From assembly GCA_937927895.1 (NCBI GenBank), contig CALGKA010000078.1, positions 1 to 43,420 of the forward strand: 43,420 nt of DNA. The letters run 5' to 3'. The notes beneath the pieces are model-generated. The model had not been told where the DNA came from. It saw only the letters and a list, made by a program, of their open reading frames with translations, and ran no database searches. This DNA is from an uncultured Granulosicoccaceae bacterium (lineage in GTDB: Bacteria > Pseudomonadota > Gammaproteobacteria > Granulosicoccales > Granulosicoccaceae). Made by a program: the position numbers and the translations under genes. Shown in pieces: positions 28,106 to 36,540 of this stretch. Positions within the stretch are counted from its first letter, which is position 1. Every line of letters begins with the position of its first letter.

Positions 28106-28173
28106 GATTTAAAGTGTTCTAAACCGTTCGCGAAGGGTTAGTATTCATTGTTAATTGGCCTTGCTCAGTGCTT

Positions 28174-29130
28174 TTAGGTGAATTCAGAAAGTGCGTTGTT
28201 TATCCAACTGACCAGCGCATTGTCTTCTAACATAACAGATTCAGAAAATGGATCGAGCATCTGGCAGTTTTCCATACCGCGCAACCACGTTATCTGGCGC
28301 TTGGCTAATTGCCTGGTGGCAGCCAAAGAAGCATTAGTCATGTGCGTTTTATCACATTGACCGGCTAAATATTGCCACATTTGCCGGTAACCAACACAAC
28401 GCATAGAAGGAAGTTCACTGTGCATCTCGGGGCGTTCTTTTAACGCTTGTACCTCAGCTTCAAAACCTATCTCAAGCATTTTGTCAAAACGCTGAGCGAT
28501 TCGAGCATGCAAAAGTTTGCGATCTTCCGGGAACAAGCCAATGCTATAAAAATTATAGCGCTGTGTGGTTGCACGCTGGTTCTGCAAACTGCTGAGCGTG
28601 ACACCCGCAATATCAAACACCTCTAAGGCACGCATAATTCGTTGCGGATCATTGCTATGAATGCGCTCTGCAATGACCGGGTCAACCTGCTGCAGCCTTT
28701 CATACAATGCACCCGGGCCATGTTGTTCTGCATAAGCCACTAAGCGCTCACGCACCACCGGGTCTGATTCAGGCAAGTTGGATAAACCGTGCCAAAGACT
28801 TTGAAAATACAACATCGTACCACCAGCCAACAACGGTATTTTTTTACGCGCGTGAATTTTTTTTATTTCGGCGTCAGCGTCTTTTAAAAATTTGCCGACC
28901 GAATAGTGCTCCCACGGCTCAACCATATCAATCAGAGCATGTGGCGCTAACTGCAATTCTGCGGCCGTGGGTTTAGCCGTACCAATATTCATATGCTTAT
29001 ACACTTGCGCGCTATCAACACTGATAATTTCAAGCGGGTAGCGCTCTATAAGCTCAGTAGCTATAGCGGTTTTACCTGAAGCGGTTGGGCCTAACAAGCA
29101 AAGCACTGGCAATGACGAAGTATCACTCAT
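28174..29130 (-). CDS. miaA: tRNA dimethylallyltransferase
   Basis: MiaA transfers a dimethylallyl group to A37 of tRNAs that read U-starting codons. The 318-residue protein has the P-loop LLGPTASGKTAIATEL (11-26), the catalytic DSAQVYKHMNIGTAKPT segment, and the GGTMLYFQSLWHGLSNLP and QNRATTQRYNF regions. It lies 30 bases after mutL, matching the tsaE-amiB/C-mutL-miaA order of gammaproteobacteria. hfq, the usual next gene, is absent; cysM is there instead. Confidence 0.96.
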   Translation of the reverse strand: MSDTSSLPVLCLLGPTASGKTAIATELIERYPLEIISVDSAQVYKHMNIGTAKPTAAELQLAPHALIDMVEPWEHYSVGKFLKDADAEIKKIHARKKIPLLAGGTMLYFQSLWHGLSNLPESDPVVRERLVAYAEQHGPGALYERLQQVDPVIAERIHSNDPQRIMRALEVFDIAGVTLSSLQNQRATTQRYNFYSIGLFPEDRKLLHARIAQRFDKMLEIGFEAEVQALKERPEMHSELPSMRCVGYRQMWQYLAGQCDKTHMTNASLAATRQLAKRQITWLRGMENCQMLDPFSESVMLEDNALVSWINNALSEFT

Positions 29131-29160
29131 GGTTTACGCAATTGGCTAGCGATCATATGG

Positions 29161-31035
29161 CTAGCGACCACGAAGAAAAAAATCATCTAGCTGCTTGACG
29201 CTAAATTCTATCCATGTCGGTCTGCCATGGTTACATTGGCCACTATTAGGGGTTCTTTCCATTGATCTTAACAACGCATTCATTTCAGTGACTGTCAATT
29301 TCCGATTGGCTCTTACAGAACCATGACAAGCCATAAGTGACAGCAGTTTGTTGATCTCTTCCCGTACCCGCTCACTCGCACCGTGCTCGACTAAATCGGA
29401 TAATACATCGCGCAGTAGTTGTTCAGCATCCGCATTTTGCAACTCTACTGGAATAGCTCGGATCAATAACTGTGTAGGGCCACGGTTATCGACTTGCAGG
29501 CCAATACTATTCAGCATGCTTGCGTGTTTTTCAGCCATTATTGCCTCTTGTTCACTGACATGCACAGTTAGTGGCAATAGCAACGGTTGCGACCGAATGG
29601 CACCTTCTTCATACTGATCTTTAAGGCGCTCATAGGTAATGCGTTCGTGCGCCGCGTGAGCATCGACCATCACAAGCCCATTGACGCTTTGTGAAAGTAT
29701 AAACGCACCATGCAAATGCGCAACGGCAAAACCTAATGGCGGAAATTCATCTGTGTTATCTGCATTGGCACCCTTTGCAGTTATTGGGTTACTTTCAGTG
29801 CTGGATACTAAGTCACGATAAATCTCACCGTGCTCTTTTACAGGCAGCGCCATATTGCCTTGTTGCGGGAACTGCGTATAACCAGACCCAGAAGGCGTTC
29901 TTTGCGCGCCCGATGCAAGCCCCGCACTTGAAGTGCCAGAAGTGCTTGCAGCACCCAACTGAGTGGAATCAAAATCGTGTGCAGTGGCTGCCGCAGTTGC
30001 ACCAGACGTAACGGTTGCTAGTGCTTCTTTTACACTTGCACCGACAAACCCATGTAAGCGCCGACTATCTCTAAACCGCACTTCAAGCTTACCAGGGTGA
30101 ACATTGACATCAACATCACGTGGGTTCATATCCAGGTAAACCACATACGCAGGTTGTCGACTGTGATAGAGCAAGTCACTATAAGCCTGCTTCATTGCAT
30201 GAGAAATGGTTTTGTCTTTTATCATGCGCTGATTAACATAAAAGTACTGCATATCTGCCTGGCTACGCGAAAACGTAGGTTGTGCCAACCAACCATGCAA
30301 ACATAGATCGTCAGACTCTCTATAAAAATACAAAGCGTTCTGAATGAACTCTTTACCCAGCACCCCTTGTAGCCTTTCCGCACCCTGGTGTTCTAAACCT
30401 TGAATTTTGTCAACCGATTCACCTTCAACAACAGCAGGCCAGCGCAAGATCTGCTTTTGATTATGCACAAGCGTAAAGCCCACATGCCATGCACCCATAG
30501 CAATTCTTTTAACTGCATTTTCAATATGATTAAGTTCGGTTTTATCAGTACGTAAAAACTTACGCCGGGCAGGCACATTAAAGAATAGGTCAGCAACCTT
30601 AACCGTTGTGCCCCGCTGGTGAGAAGCAGGTTTGTCTGTGGTTTTACCCGTCGTGCTGTCGTAATGAACCTCAAGGCCGTGCTCAGCACCTTCAGTGCAA
30701 GAGGTCAGTGTTAATCGCGATACAGCGGCAATACTCGACAAGGCCTCACCACGAAACCCCATGGTTCGAACTTCGGTGAGATCATCAAGGGATGCGATCT
30801 TACTGGTCGCGTGTCGGTTAAGCGCTAAACGCATTTCGCCAGAGACAATCCCACTGCCGTTGTCGCGTATTTTAATTAACCGAACACCACCGTTCTCGAG
30901 CTCGATATCAATTTGGGTCGCACCCGCATCAATACTATTCTCTAGCAGCTCTTTTACGATTGACGAAGGTCGGTCAATGACTTCACCCGCAGCAATCTGG
31001 TTTATCAGATGATCGGGCAGTTGTTGAATCGGCAT
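29161..31035 (-). CDS. mutL: DNA mismatch repair protein MutL
   Basis: MutL links MutS mismatch recognition to downstream excision. The 624-residue protein has the GHKL ATPase motifs ELLENSIDAGA, KIRDNGSGI, and TMGFRGEALSSIAAVSRL near the N-terminus. The transducer domain includes DVNVHPGKLEVRFRD. A low-complexity linker (~340-415) precedes the C-terminal dimerisation domain (LMVDAHAAHERITYERLK, CNHGRPTWIEF). I do not see the DQHAxxERxxxE endonuclease motif; the equivalent stretch reads DAHAAHERITYE, so nicking activity is uncertain. In Dam-methylating species MutH makes the nick. Confidence 0.96.
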   Translation of the reverse strand: MPIQQLPDHLINQIAAGEVIDRPSSIVKELLENSIDAGATQIDIELENGGVRLIKIRDNGSGIVSGEMRLALNRHATSKIASLDDLTEVRTMGFRGEALSSIAAVSRLTLTSCTEGAEHGLEVHYDSTTGKTTDKPASHQRGTTVKVADLFFNVPARRKFLRTDKTELNHIENAVKRIAMGAWHVGFTLVHNQKQILRWPAVVEGESVDKIQGLEHQGAERLQGVLGKEFIQNALYFYRESDDLCLHGWLAQPTFSRSQADMQYFYVNQRMIKDKTISHAMKQAYSDLLYHSRQPAYVVYLDMNPRDVDVNVHPGKLEVRFRDSRRLHGFVGASVKEALATVTSGATAAATAHDFDSTQLGAASTSGTSSAGLASGAQRTPSGSGYTQFPQQGNMALPVKEHGEIYRDLVSSTESNPITAKGANADNTDEFPPLGFAVAHLHGAFILSQSVNGLVMVDAHAAHERITYERLKDQYEEGAIRSQPLLLPLTVHVSEQEAIMAEKHASMLNSIGLQVDNRGPTQLLIRAIPVELQNADAEQLLRDVLSDLVEHGASERVREEINKLLSLMACHGSVRANRKLTVTEMNALLRSMERTPNSGQCNHGRPTWIEFSVKQLDDFFLRGR

Positions 31036-31281
31036 GGCGGTATCCGGAGGTAATGCGCCATTTTACTTGGTTCTGTTCACTTGTGCATCGGCTTGCGCCA
31101 ATAACCGATACTGCCAGCCGGGAATATTAGAAGGCCATAGAGCCTGGCCCTGGGTCAACAGGCATTTACCGTTAAACGCCATAGGACATACCCCAAAATC
31201 AAACCCTCAATCACTCGAAGGTAATGACAGCCAAAATTGGATTTTTGAGGATTATCTCGGTAGATTTATTTAGGCTCTACC

Positions 31282-31569
31282 TTACCGATGCGTGAGCGCA
31301 GAATGTAAACCTTCTGAACTATCTTTCAGCACCAGGTCACTGGCAGGAGTAGTAAAGTGAAAAATCAAATCGACGTATTCGTCTCCATTGATAACGCCCT
31401 GTTCGTTCAGTATCAATAGTCGTTGAGCGTAGTCAGGTGTAGTGACATTGGTCATTTGCCCGATCCAGTCGATCGCGCCTGAAAGCTTTTGACTCATGTC
31501 AGATGGATCAATGTTATCCATTAATGGCTGGATACGGTCCAGCAGATCGCTTATAGCCTTAGTCTTCAT
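31282..31569 (-). CDS. Hypothetical protein, 95 aa
   Basis: I do not recognise a family. The start is placed at the ATG at 31569 (MKTKAISDLLDRIQPLMDN), with AGAGGG upstream at a slightly long spacing. A longer frame to 31626 adds 19 residues without a better site. The product is soluble-looking and mostly helical, with no signal peptide or membrane span: DPSDMSQKLSGAIDWIGQMTN, then DYAQRLLILNEQGVINGDEYVDLIFHF. It sits inside the otherwise conserved amiC-mutL interval on the same strand. The 246 bases between it and mutL hold nothing recognisable. Confidence 0.6.
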   Translation of the reverse strand: MKTKAISDLLDRIQPLMDNIDPSDMSQKLSGAIDWIGQMTNVTTPDYAQRLLILNEQGVINGDEYVDLIFHFTTPASDLVLKDSSEGLHSALTHR

Positions 31570-31860
31570 ACTAATAAATTCCCTCTGTTTACATCCGGTG
31601 TTTTTGACGCGTCTGAATTCCGACAAGTGTCTACAAGTTTATAGGTAAAGTTACCTATATAATTTCACCAGTACGCAATATTCTGACCAATCTGTGCTTG
31701 GTAAGGCGTAGCCTGTATGCGGCTCTGAACAGGCATACCCATCGCTTATAGTTAACGAGAATTCTATACAAAAAGGGTATTTTTAAAAACGCTATACCGA
31801 CACTGACAACCAGGAGTCTGACACCGCTTTGCAGTTATGCTTTTCAGCTATTGACTGGCT

Positions 31861-31896
31861 TGCGGCTATGCTTTGCGGCTATGCTTTGTGGCTATT
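31861..31896 (+). repeat. Short 13 bp tandem repeat at the amiC 3' end
   Basis: TGCGGCTATGCTT is repeated twice exactly and once with changes (TGTGGCTATTAAC), running into the complement of the amiC stop. A diverged copy (TGCAGTTATGCTT) lies near 31830. The rest of 31627-31860 shows no gene. Confidence 0.6.
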
Positions 31897-33106
31897 AACC
31901 GGCTTGCTTAGTAACCAAGCTTGCAATAACAGAGTCAGGCGGTGCATTAGCCATAAAATAGTCGACCACGCCATCAGACAGAGCCTTAGCTATCTTTCTT
32001 TGGTAGCGTCGTGAGCGCAGCTTGCGTTCTTCCCGAGGGTTAGAAATAAAGGCTGTTTCGATCAATAGAGAAGGCACATCTGGCGCGCGTAAAACCGCAA
32101 AGCCGCCCTGCTCTACCGTTGGTTTATGCAAGTCAGTCACTTTATCCAGGTGCTGCAAAATAACATCACCACACTCTATACTTGATTCAAGCACCGCATT
32201 TTGCGCAAGATCTATAAGGGTTTTATTAAGATGCGGCCTGGTATCTGACACTTCTATCTCACCAAAGAGTTTATCTGCCTGGTTCTCAGTGCGCGCCAAC
32301 AGCTCTGCTGCACGCGAGCTAGGTTTTTTGGTCGATAGCGCATAGACCGATGATCCATGAGCTGACTTATCTGGAAAGGCATCTGCGTGTATTGAAACAA
32401 GTAAATCAGCACGACTCTTACGTGCCATTTGCACACGTGCCGTGAGTGACAAATACTGATCAGCATCTCTAATCAAAACAGGATTAAAGCCTTTAACTCG
32501 CCTTAACTTTTTATAAAGCTCAGTGGCGATCTTAAGCGTTACATCTTTTTCTTGTGTTTTACGATGACCAAGTGCCCCCGGATCTTTACCACCGTGGCCC
32601 GCATCAATCACCACTACTATGTCACGAAGGTCTGCAGCATCTACTGGTTTATCTTGTTCTACGGCTGTGATCGGCGCCATACCGAGATCAACAACTAAAC
32701 GCTTTTTGTTTGAACCTTTAAATTGATAAATACGGCTGCTGACTTCACCCGGCTTGCCGTTAACATCAAGCACCACTCGCAGATCATCGTAGTTGCGCTT
32801 GCCGTATCTGATCCGTCTAACCGTGCCGCGTGCTTTAAGCTCTTTTGAAAGCAAAGTAGACACTCTGCTTGAAGGCAGATCAATCACAATGCGGTGCGGA
32901 TTTTCCAGGGTAAATATATTGTGGGTTTCTGGCAGGCTATCTAGATCCAGATGCAGTTTCATGCGACCACGATCTTCGTGGAATCGCACCCCGGTAACTT
33001 GTACCTGAGTAGATGCTCCCGCAGCACTTATACTGGCGCACGCAACAACGGGTGCTGTACAAATAGCACGCCCTGCAAGTTGAATAAATTGCCGCCGAGT
33101 TTGAAT
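31895..33106 (-). CDS. amiC: Tat-exported N-acetylmuramoyl-L-alanine amidase (AmiC type)
   Basis: This zinc amidase splits septal peptidoglycan during daughter-cell separation. Conventional start codons give only a 364-residue frame from 32989 lacking any signal. The open frame extends upstream through a twin-arginine signal (QTRRQFIQLAGRAICTAP, then ASISAAGAS) to an in-frame TAA. The only initiator-like codon before the Arg pair is ATT at 33106, giving 403 residues, close to E. coli AmiC (417). The AMIN domain follows (VQVTGVRFHEDRGRMKLHL), then Amidase_3 from ~160 with VIDAGHGGKDPGALG, LVSIHADAF and LIETAFISNPREE. It lies between tsaE and mutL, as in E. coli. Confidence 0.88.
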   Translation of the reverse strand: MQTRRQFIQLAGRAICTAPVVACASISAAGASTQVQVTGVRFHEDRGRMKLHLDLDSLPETHNIFTLENPHRIVIDLPSSRVSTLLSKELKARGTVRRIRYGKRNYDDLRVVLDVNGKPGEVSSRIYQFKGSNKKRLVVDLGMAPITAVEQDKPVDAADLRDIVVVIDAGHGGKDPGALGHRKTQEKDVTLKIATELYKKLRRVKGFNPVLIRDADQYLSLTARVQMARKSRADLLVSIHADAFPDKSAHGSSVYALSTKKPSSRAAELLARTENQADKLFGEIEVSDTRPHLNKTLIDLAQNAVLESSIECGDVILQHLDKVTDLHKPTVEQGGFAVLRAPDVPSLLIETAFISNPREERKLRSRRYQRKIAKALSDGVVDYFMANAPPDSVIASLVTKQAG

Positions 33107-33113
33107 GACAAAA

Positions 33114-33118
33114 CCTCT
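33114..33118 (-). promoter_or_regulatory. Ribosome binding site for the ATT-initiated amiC
   Basis: AGAGG on the minus strand ends seven bases before the ATT codon at 33104-33106, ideal spacing. It overlaps the in-frame TAA that closes the upstream frame, so translation cannot begin further upstream. Confidence 0.55.
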
Positions 33119-33340
33119 TTAGAGATATTTACAGGTTAATTCGCTTTGGTATTGTAACGTAATCGTTACAACCATATGCACAGCACACAGCAATACATCC
33201 CAATGAATTTAACAATTTAGCTGCCTAAATTAAAGTTCTTTTGAAGTATTCCAGCGTGTAGTAACCACCGCGTAACACTATATATAGCAAGAATCTCAGT
33301 TTGTGTAGCATTACGGTGAATCAGTAAGCCTACCGACAAG

Positions 33341-33829
33341 CTAAAGCGAGTTTTTTGCCAATATTTGGAGCTGCCGTGATTCAGCATCCCGATGCCCAAT
33401 AATGATTTTGATGGTCGCCAGATCTGCCATTGCCGGCACGCGCTCCGGCCATTCAATCAATAAAGTGGAATCTGCCTCCAGCAAGTCTCTGAAGCCAATA
33501 AAGTCGAGCTCTTCAGGATCTTCCAGCCGGTACAGATCAAGGTGACAGATTTCAGCCAATTCTGTGGTGTACCTTTCTATAAGTGTATACGTGGGGCTTT
33601 TCACTGCCCCCACATACCCACAGGCCTGAACAAAGCCACGGCTAAATGTTGTTTTACCCGCGCCTAACTCACCACTTAGCGTAATGATAGAGCCCGCCAG
33701 TGCCTTTGAGCTTAGCAGGTGCTGTGCAAGCTCACGGCCAGCGGCCTGCATTTGATCATCACCGTATAAGACTTTGTTGTATTGCTCTTGCATTGCGTTA
33801 GTGTACGAACTTAGGTGTTGCTTTTCCAT
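33341..33829 (-). CDS. tsaE: tRNA threonylcarbamoyladenosine biosynthesis ATPase TsaE
   Basis: TsaE powers the TsaBD complex that makes t6A37 in ANN-reading tRNAs. From the ATG at 33829 the protein is 162 residues. Walker A GELGAGKT is at 53-60, followed by TTFSRGFVQACG, the family threonine region KSPTYTLIERY, HLDLYRL and the Walker B-like LLIEWPERV. A start at codon 13 (MQEQYNK) is also possible. tsaE-amiC is the conserved pair. The 234 bases between tsaE and amiC carry no gene. Confidence 0.93.
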   Translation of the reverse strand: MEKQHLSSYTNAMQEQYNKVLYGDDQMQAAGRELAQHLLSSKALAGSIITLSGELGAGKTTFSRGFVQACGYVGAVKSPTYTLIERYTTELAEICHLDLYRLEDPEELDFIGFRDLLEADSTLLIEWPERVPAMADLATIKIIIGHRDAESRQLQILAKNSL

Positions 33830-33855
33830 GGTCACTCAGAGGAACCACTGAGTAC

Positions 33856-34905
33856 TTACTGACCAAGCTTAAGCGTTACCAGCAATCCCATAATTCGATC
33901 AGCCACACTGACACCAACACCATTGGTTAACTGACTAAGCAGGCCATCTTGCGGGGTAAAGTTTACCAGCTTCTCTGCTGCAAAAATTTCACGCGCGACT
34001 GACATCTCGCTGCCAAGGCCATCGATCAATCCGTTTTCAAGCGCTTGTGCACCTGTCCAAATTAGGCCGCTGAATATTTCGTCATCGTCGCTTAGGGCAT
34101 CACCACGGCCTTCACGAACCACGGCTTTAAACTGCTCATGGATATCAGCCAATAACGATTCCATATGCGCAACTTCATCTGGCTTGACCGGCGAAAACGG
34201 ATCAAGGAATGCTTTATTATTGCCAGAAGTAATTAAGCGTCTTTCAATACCTAACTTGTCCATCGTGCCAACAAAACCAAAACCACCGCTGCGCACTCCA
34301 ATGCTGCCAACCAAGCTGCCTTTATCGGCATAGATTTTATCGGCAGCGGCTGCAATGTAATAACCACCTGATGCGCAGATATCTTCAATCACAGCATATA
34401 AAGGAATATCTTCGTGCTCTGCGCGCAGGCGACGCACTTCATCAAATACTTGACCAGACTGCACGGGGCTACCACCTGGGCTGTTGATTCGAAGAATCAC
34501 ACCGGCTGTGTTTTCATGTTCAAAGGCCGCTTTAACACCTGCAATAATACGCGCAGCACTGGCGTTATCGTCAGATGAAATAGGGCCTTTAACATCAACA
34601 ATAGCGGTATGATTATCAGCGGCACTAAAAGGCAGATCAAACATGCCGCTGCGGCTAGCCAATAGAAACGCTACAAGCACATAGGCAAAGCCTAAGGCTT
34701 TAAAAAATACACTCCAACGGCGCGCACGGCGCTGCTCTTTTAAAGATTCAGTGGCGATCTTCTCAATAACACTACGCTCCCAACCAGGAGCACGATCAGC
34801 TTCATGGCGAGCAATGTTTCCACGATCCATCTCTCCACGCCCCATGCCACCACGAGCAGATCTGCCTGCTGGCAATCGTTCGCTAGTCCATCGATCGTCT
34901 TTCAT
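33856..34905 (-). CDS. sppA: Signal peptide peptidase-like serine protease (S49 family, short SppA)
   Basis: S49 peptidases degrade cleaved signal peptides or membrane fragments. The 349-residue protein has a charged cytoplasmic N-terminus (~65 residues, Arg/Gly-rich with MGRGEMDRGN), one transmembrane segment (ALGFAYVLVAFLLAS, ~69-85) and a periplasmic catalytic domain. INSPGGSPVQSG precedes the nucleophile serine in CASGGYYIAAAADKIYA, then GSLVGSIGV. The general base is probably the Lys of TMDKLGIE by analogy with Bacillus SppA. Length fits the single-domain form. It lies between tsaE and rluC on the same strand. Confidence 0.88.
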   Translation of the reverse strand: MKDDRWTSERLPAGRSARGGMGRGEMDRGNIARHEADRAPGWERSVIEKIATESLKEQRRARRWSVFFKALGFAYVLVAFLLASRSGMFDLPFSAADNHTAIVDVKGPISSDDNASAARIIAGVKAAFEHENTAGVILRINSPGGSPVQSGQVFDEVRRLRAEHEDIPLYAVIEDICASGGYYIAAAADKIYADKGSLVGSIGVRSGGFGFVGTMDKLGIERRLITSGNNKAFLDPFSPVKPDEVAHMESLLADIHEQFKAVVREGRGDALSDDDEIFSGLIWTGAQALENGLIDGLGSEMSVAREIFAAEKLVNFTPQDGLLSQLTNGVGVSVADRIMGLLVTLKLGQ

Positions 34906-35017
34906 ACTAATACGCCTTCTTCAGTAGCAATTCTGTTATTCAATTATGCGGTTCATTAAGTACGTGCCTTCAATCAATTGTTGCACGCGCCGCACCTTGG
35001 CACAGGCTTACTGACAC

Positions 35018-36082
35018 CTAGTAGGTGACAATATCCAGCCATTTAGTGTCAAATGGCACCGTAAAGGTCAGCGCTTGTGAAGGTGTAGTGGCACTTTCTT
35101 CTGACAAATCTGGAAAGGTAATTTCATGGGCATGAAGGAACATGCGTTTTAACTTGCGCAGCTTGGGCTCGTTATTGATCTTTTCAATTCCATAGCGTTC
35201 ATCACCAAGCACTGGATGCCCAATAGACGCCGCATGCACTCGTATTTGATGGGTACGACCGGTTTCAATTTCAACATCTACTAGTGAAAATCGATCTCCA
35301 GCAACTCGGCATTTAAAATGGGAAAGCGCGTCTTTGCCACCCGATGGGTCAATGATCACTTGGTTTTCGTTCGGTGTTGGGTGCGTTTTGCGCAGACGAG
35401 CTGTCACGGTTTGGGGCTTTGCTAACACCCCACACACCAGCGCTGCATAATTTTTTGTGATCTCACCGTTCATCATTACTTTCTGAAAATGCACCGACGC
35501 GCGACGATGCTTAGCCAGCACCATCACCCCGCTGGTGGCCTTATCCAGACGATGAACCAGACTTATTGACTCATTGTTATACAGCTTGTGAATGGCATCT
35601 ATTATCCCAAAGGTAACGCCCGTTCCACCATGAACAGCCATTCCGGCAGGCTTATTGATAACAATCCAGTCAGGGCCATCTTCGATGATGGAATTCGAGA
35701 CCGCTTCAATAGCGGCCTTAGGTACCCGCACCTCCTGCTGAGCGGTAACTGTCACGGGGGGAATCCGGACATTGTCGCCCAGAGATAACTTGTAGCTAGG
35801 TTTGATTCGCCCTTTGTTGACTCGCACCTGTCCGGTCCGCAATAAACGATAAACTAAGCTGCGAGGGATGGTTTTAAAGACTGAAATTAGAAAATTATCG
35901 ATCCGCTGACCGGTATTTTCTGCTGTAATTTCAACATAATGAACACCTGTTCTGGTTGCAGACCCTTCACCCGCCCCATCCGATGTTGGGTTGGTGGTGG
36001 AATTCTGCACCCCATGCTGGGTGGCTGTTTTTTTTGGGTCTTGCGGTTTTTGATTCAAAGAATCGTGCCTTGCGCGGAACAC
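35018..36082 (-). CDS. rluC: 23S rRNA pseudouridine synthase RluC
   Basis: RluC makes pseudouridine at 955, 2504 and 2580 of 23S rRNA (E. coli numbering). The core starts near residue 47 (VHYVEITAENTGQRIDNFL), with an S4 domain (PRSLVYRLLRTGQVRVNKGR). The catalytic motif HRLDKATSGVMVLAK holds the nucleophile Asp, and GRTHQIRVHAASIGHPVLGDERYG is conserved. An N-terminal ~45-residue Ser/Thr/Gly-rich extension from a GTG start is unusual, and no good ribosome binding site marks it, so the start is uncertain. It is divergent from rne, as in E. coli, which supports RluC over RluD. Confidence 0.9.
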   Translation of the reverse strand: MFRARHDSLNQKPQDPKKTATQHGVQNSTTNPTSDGAGEGSATRTGVHYVEITAENTGQRIDNFLISVFKTIPRSLVYRLLRTGQVRVNKGRIKPSYKLSLGDNVRIPPVTVTAQQEVRVPKAAIEAVSNSIIEDGPDWIVINKPAGMAVHGGTGVTFGIIDAIHKLYNNESISLVHRLDKATSGVMVLAKHRRASVHFQKVMMNGEITKNYAALVCGVLAKPQTVTARLRKTHPTPNENQVIIDPSGGKDALSHFKCRVAGDRFSLVDVEIETGRTHQIRVHAASIGHPVLGDERYGIEKINNEPKLRKLKRMFLHAHEITFPDLSEESATTPSQALTFTVPFDTKWLDIVTY

Positions 36083-36540
36083 GCGGGAGAGAATGTCAGC
36101 ACTCTGGATTGAAGGTATGGTTATTGACTGCTATATTACCTTACACGGGATGTTATTGATTCAATCTAAACAAAAAAACACATCCTGGCGAAATACCAAA
36201 GAAACAACAGAAATACCAAATTAAATTTTTACTACTCGGGAAACAACCCCGGGTATCTTCCGTCCCAGGAAGGAAATTGAAGTCCCCAGCCACTAGCTGA
36301 AGACCATCCAAAAGTTTAAACCAAAGCGCACACAGCGCGGTCCAGACTTTGACAATAAAAATACTCTCTGGGCGGCCTGCACTACCAAACATAGTACGGC
36401 ACGAAAAGAACTAAACTGATACTACTGATCAGTACCTAATACGAACAAAGGATCAACTCCAACCACGTTTTTAGAAAACGCGAGATGATAAAAACTATTC
36501 AGTAGTTTCTCCTGACGTGCCGTCCCAACGGACGACCTCA
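36083..36540 (+). promoter_or_regulatory. rluC-rne divergent region and rne leader
   Basis: These 458 bases contain no convincing ORF. In E. coli rne has a long 5' leader that mediates autoregulation by RNase E; a leader of similar length would fit here. Visible structures include CTTCC/GGAAG around 36258-36273 and a 5 bp hairpin CGTCC-CAAC-GGACG at 36521-36534. I could not identify a confident promoter. Confidence 0.45.
36521..36534 (+). promoter_or_regulatory. Hairpin at the rne ribosome binding site
   Basis: CGTCC and GGACG form a perfect 5 bp stem with a four-base CAAC loop. GGA, the only Shine-Dalgarno-like triplet before the rne ATG at 36541, lies in the right arm, so folding would mask it. 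Confidence 0.4.

Noticed and set aside
31034..31273. 79-codon ORF on the plus strand opposite the mutL start
   Set aside because: It has no recognisable domain and overlaps the mutL promoter region. Its composition is not protein-like.
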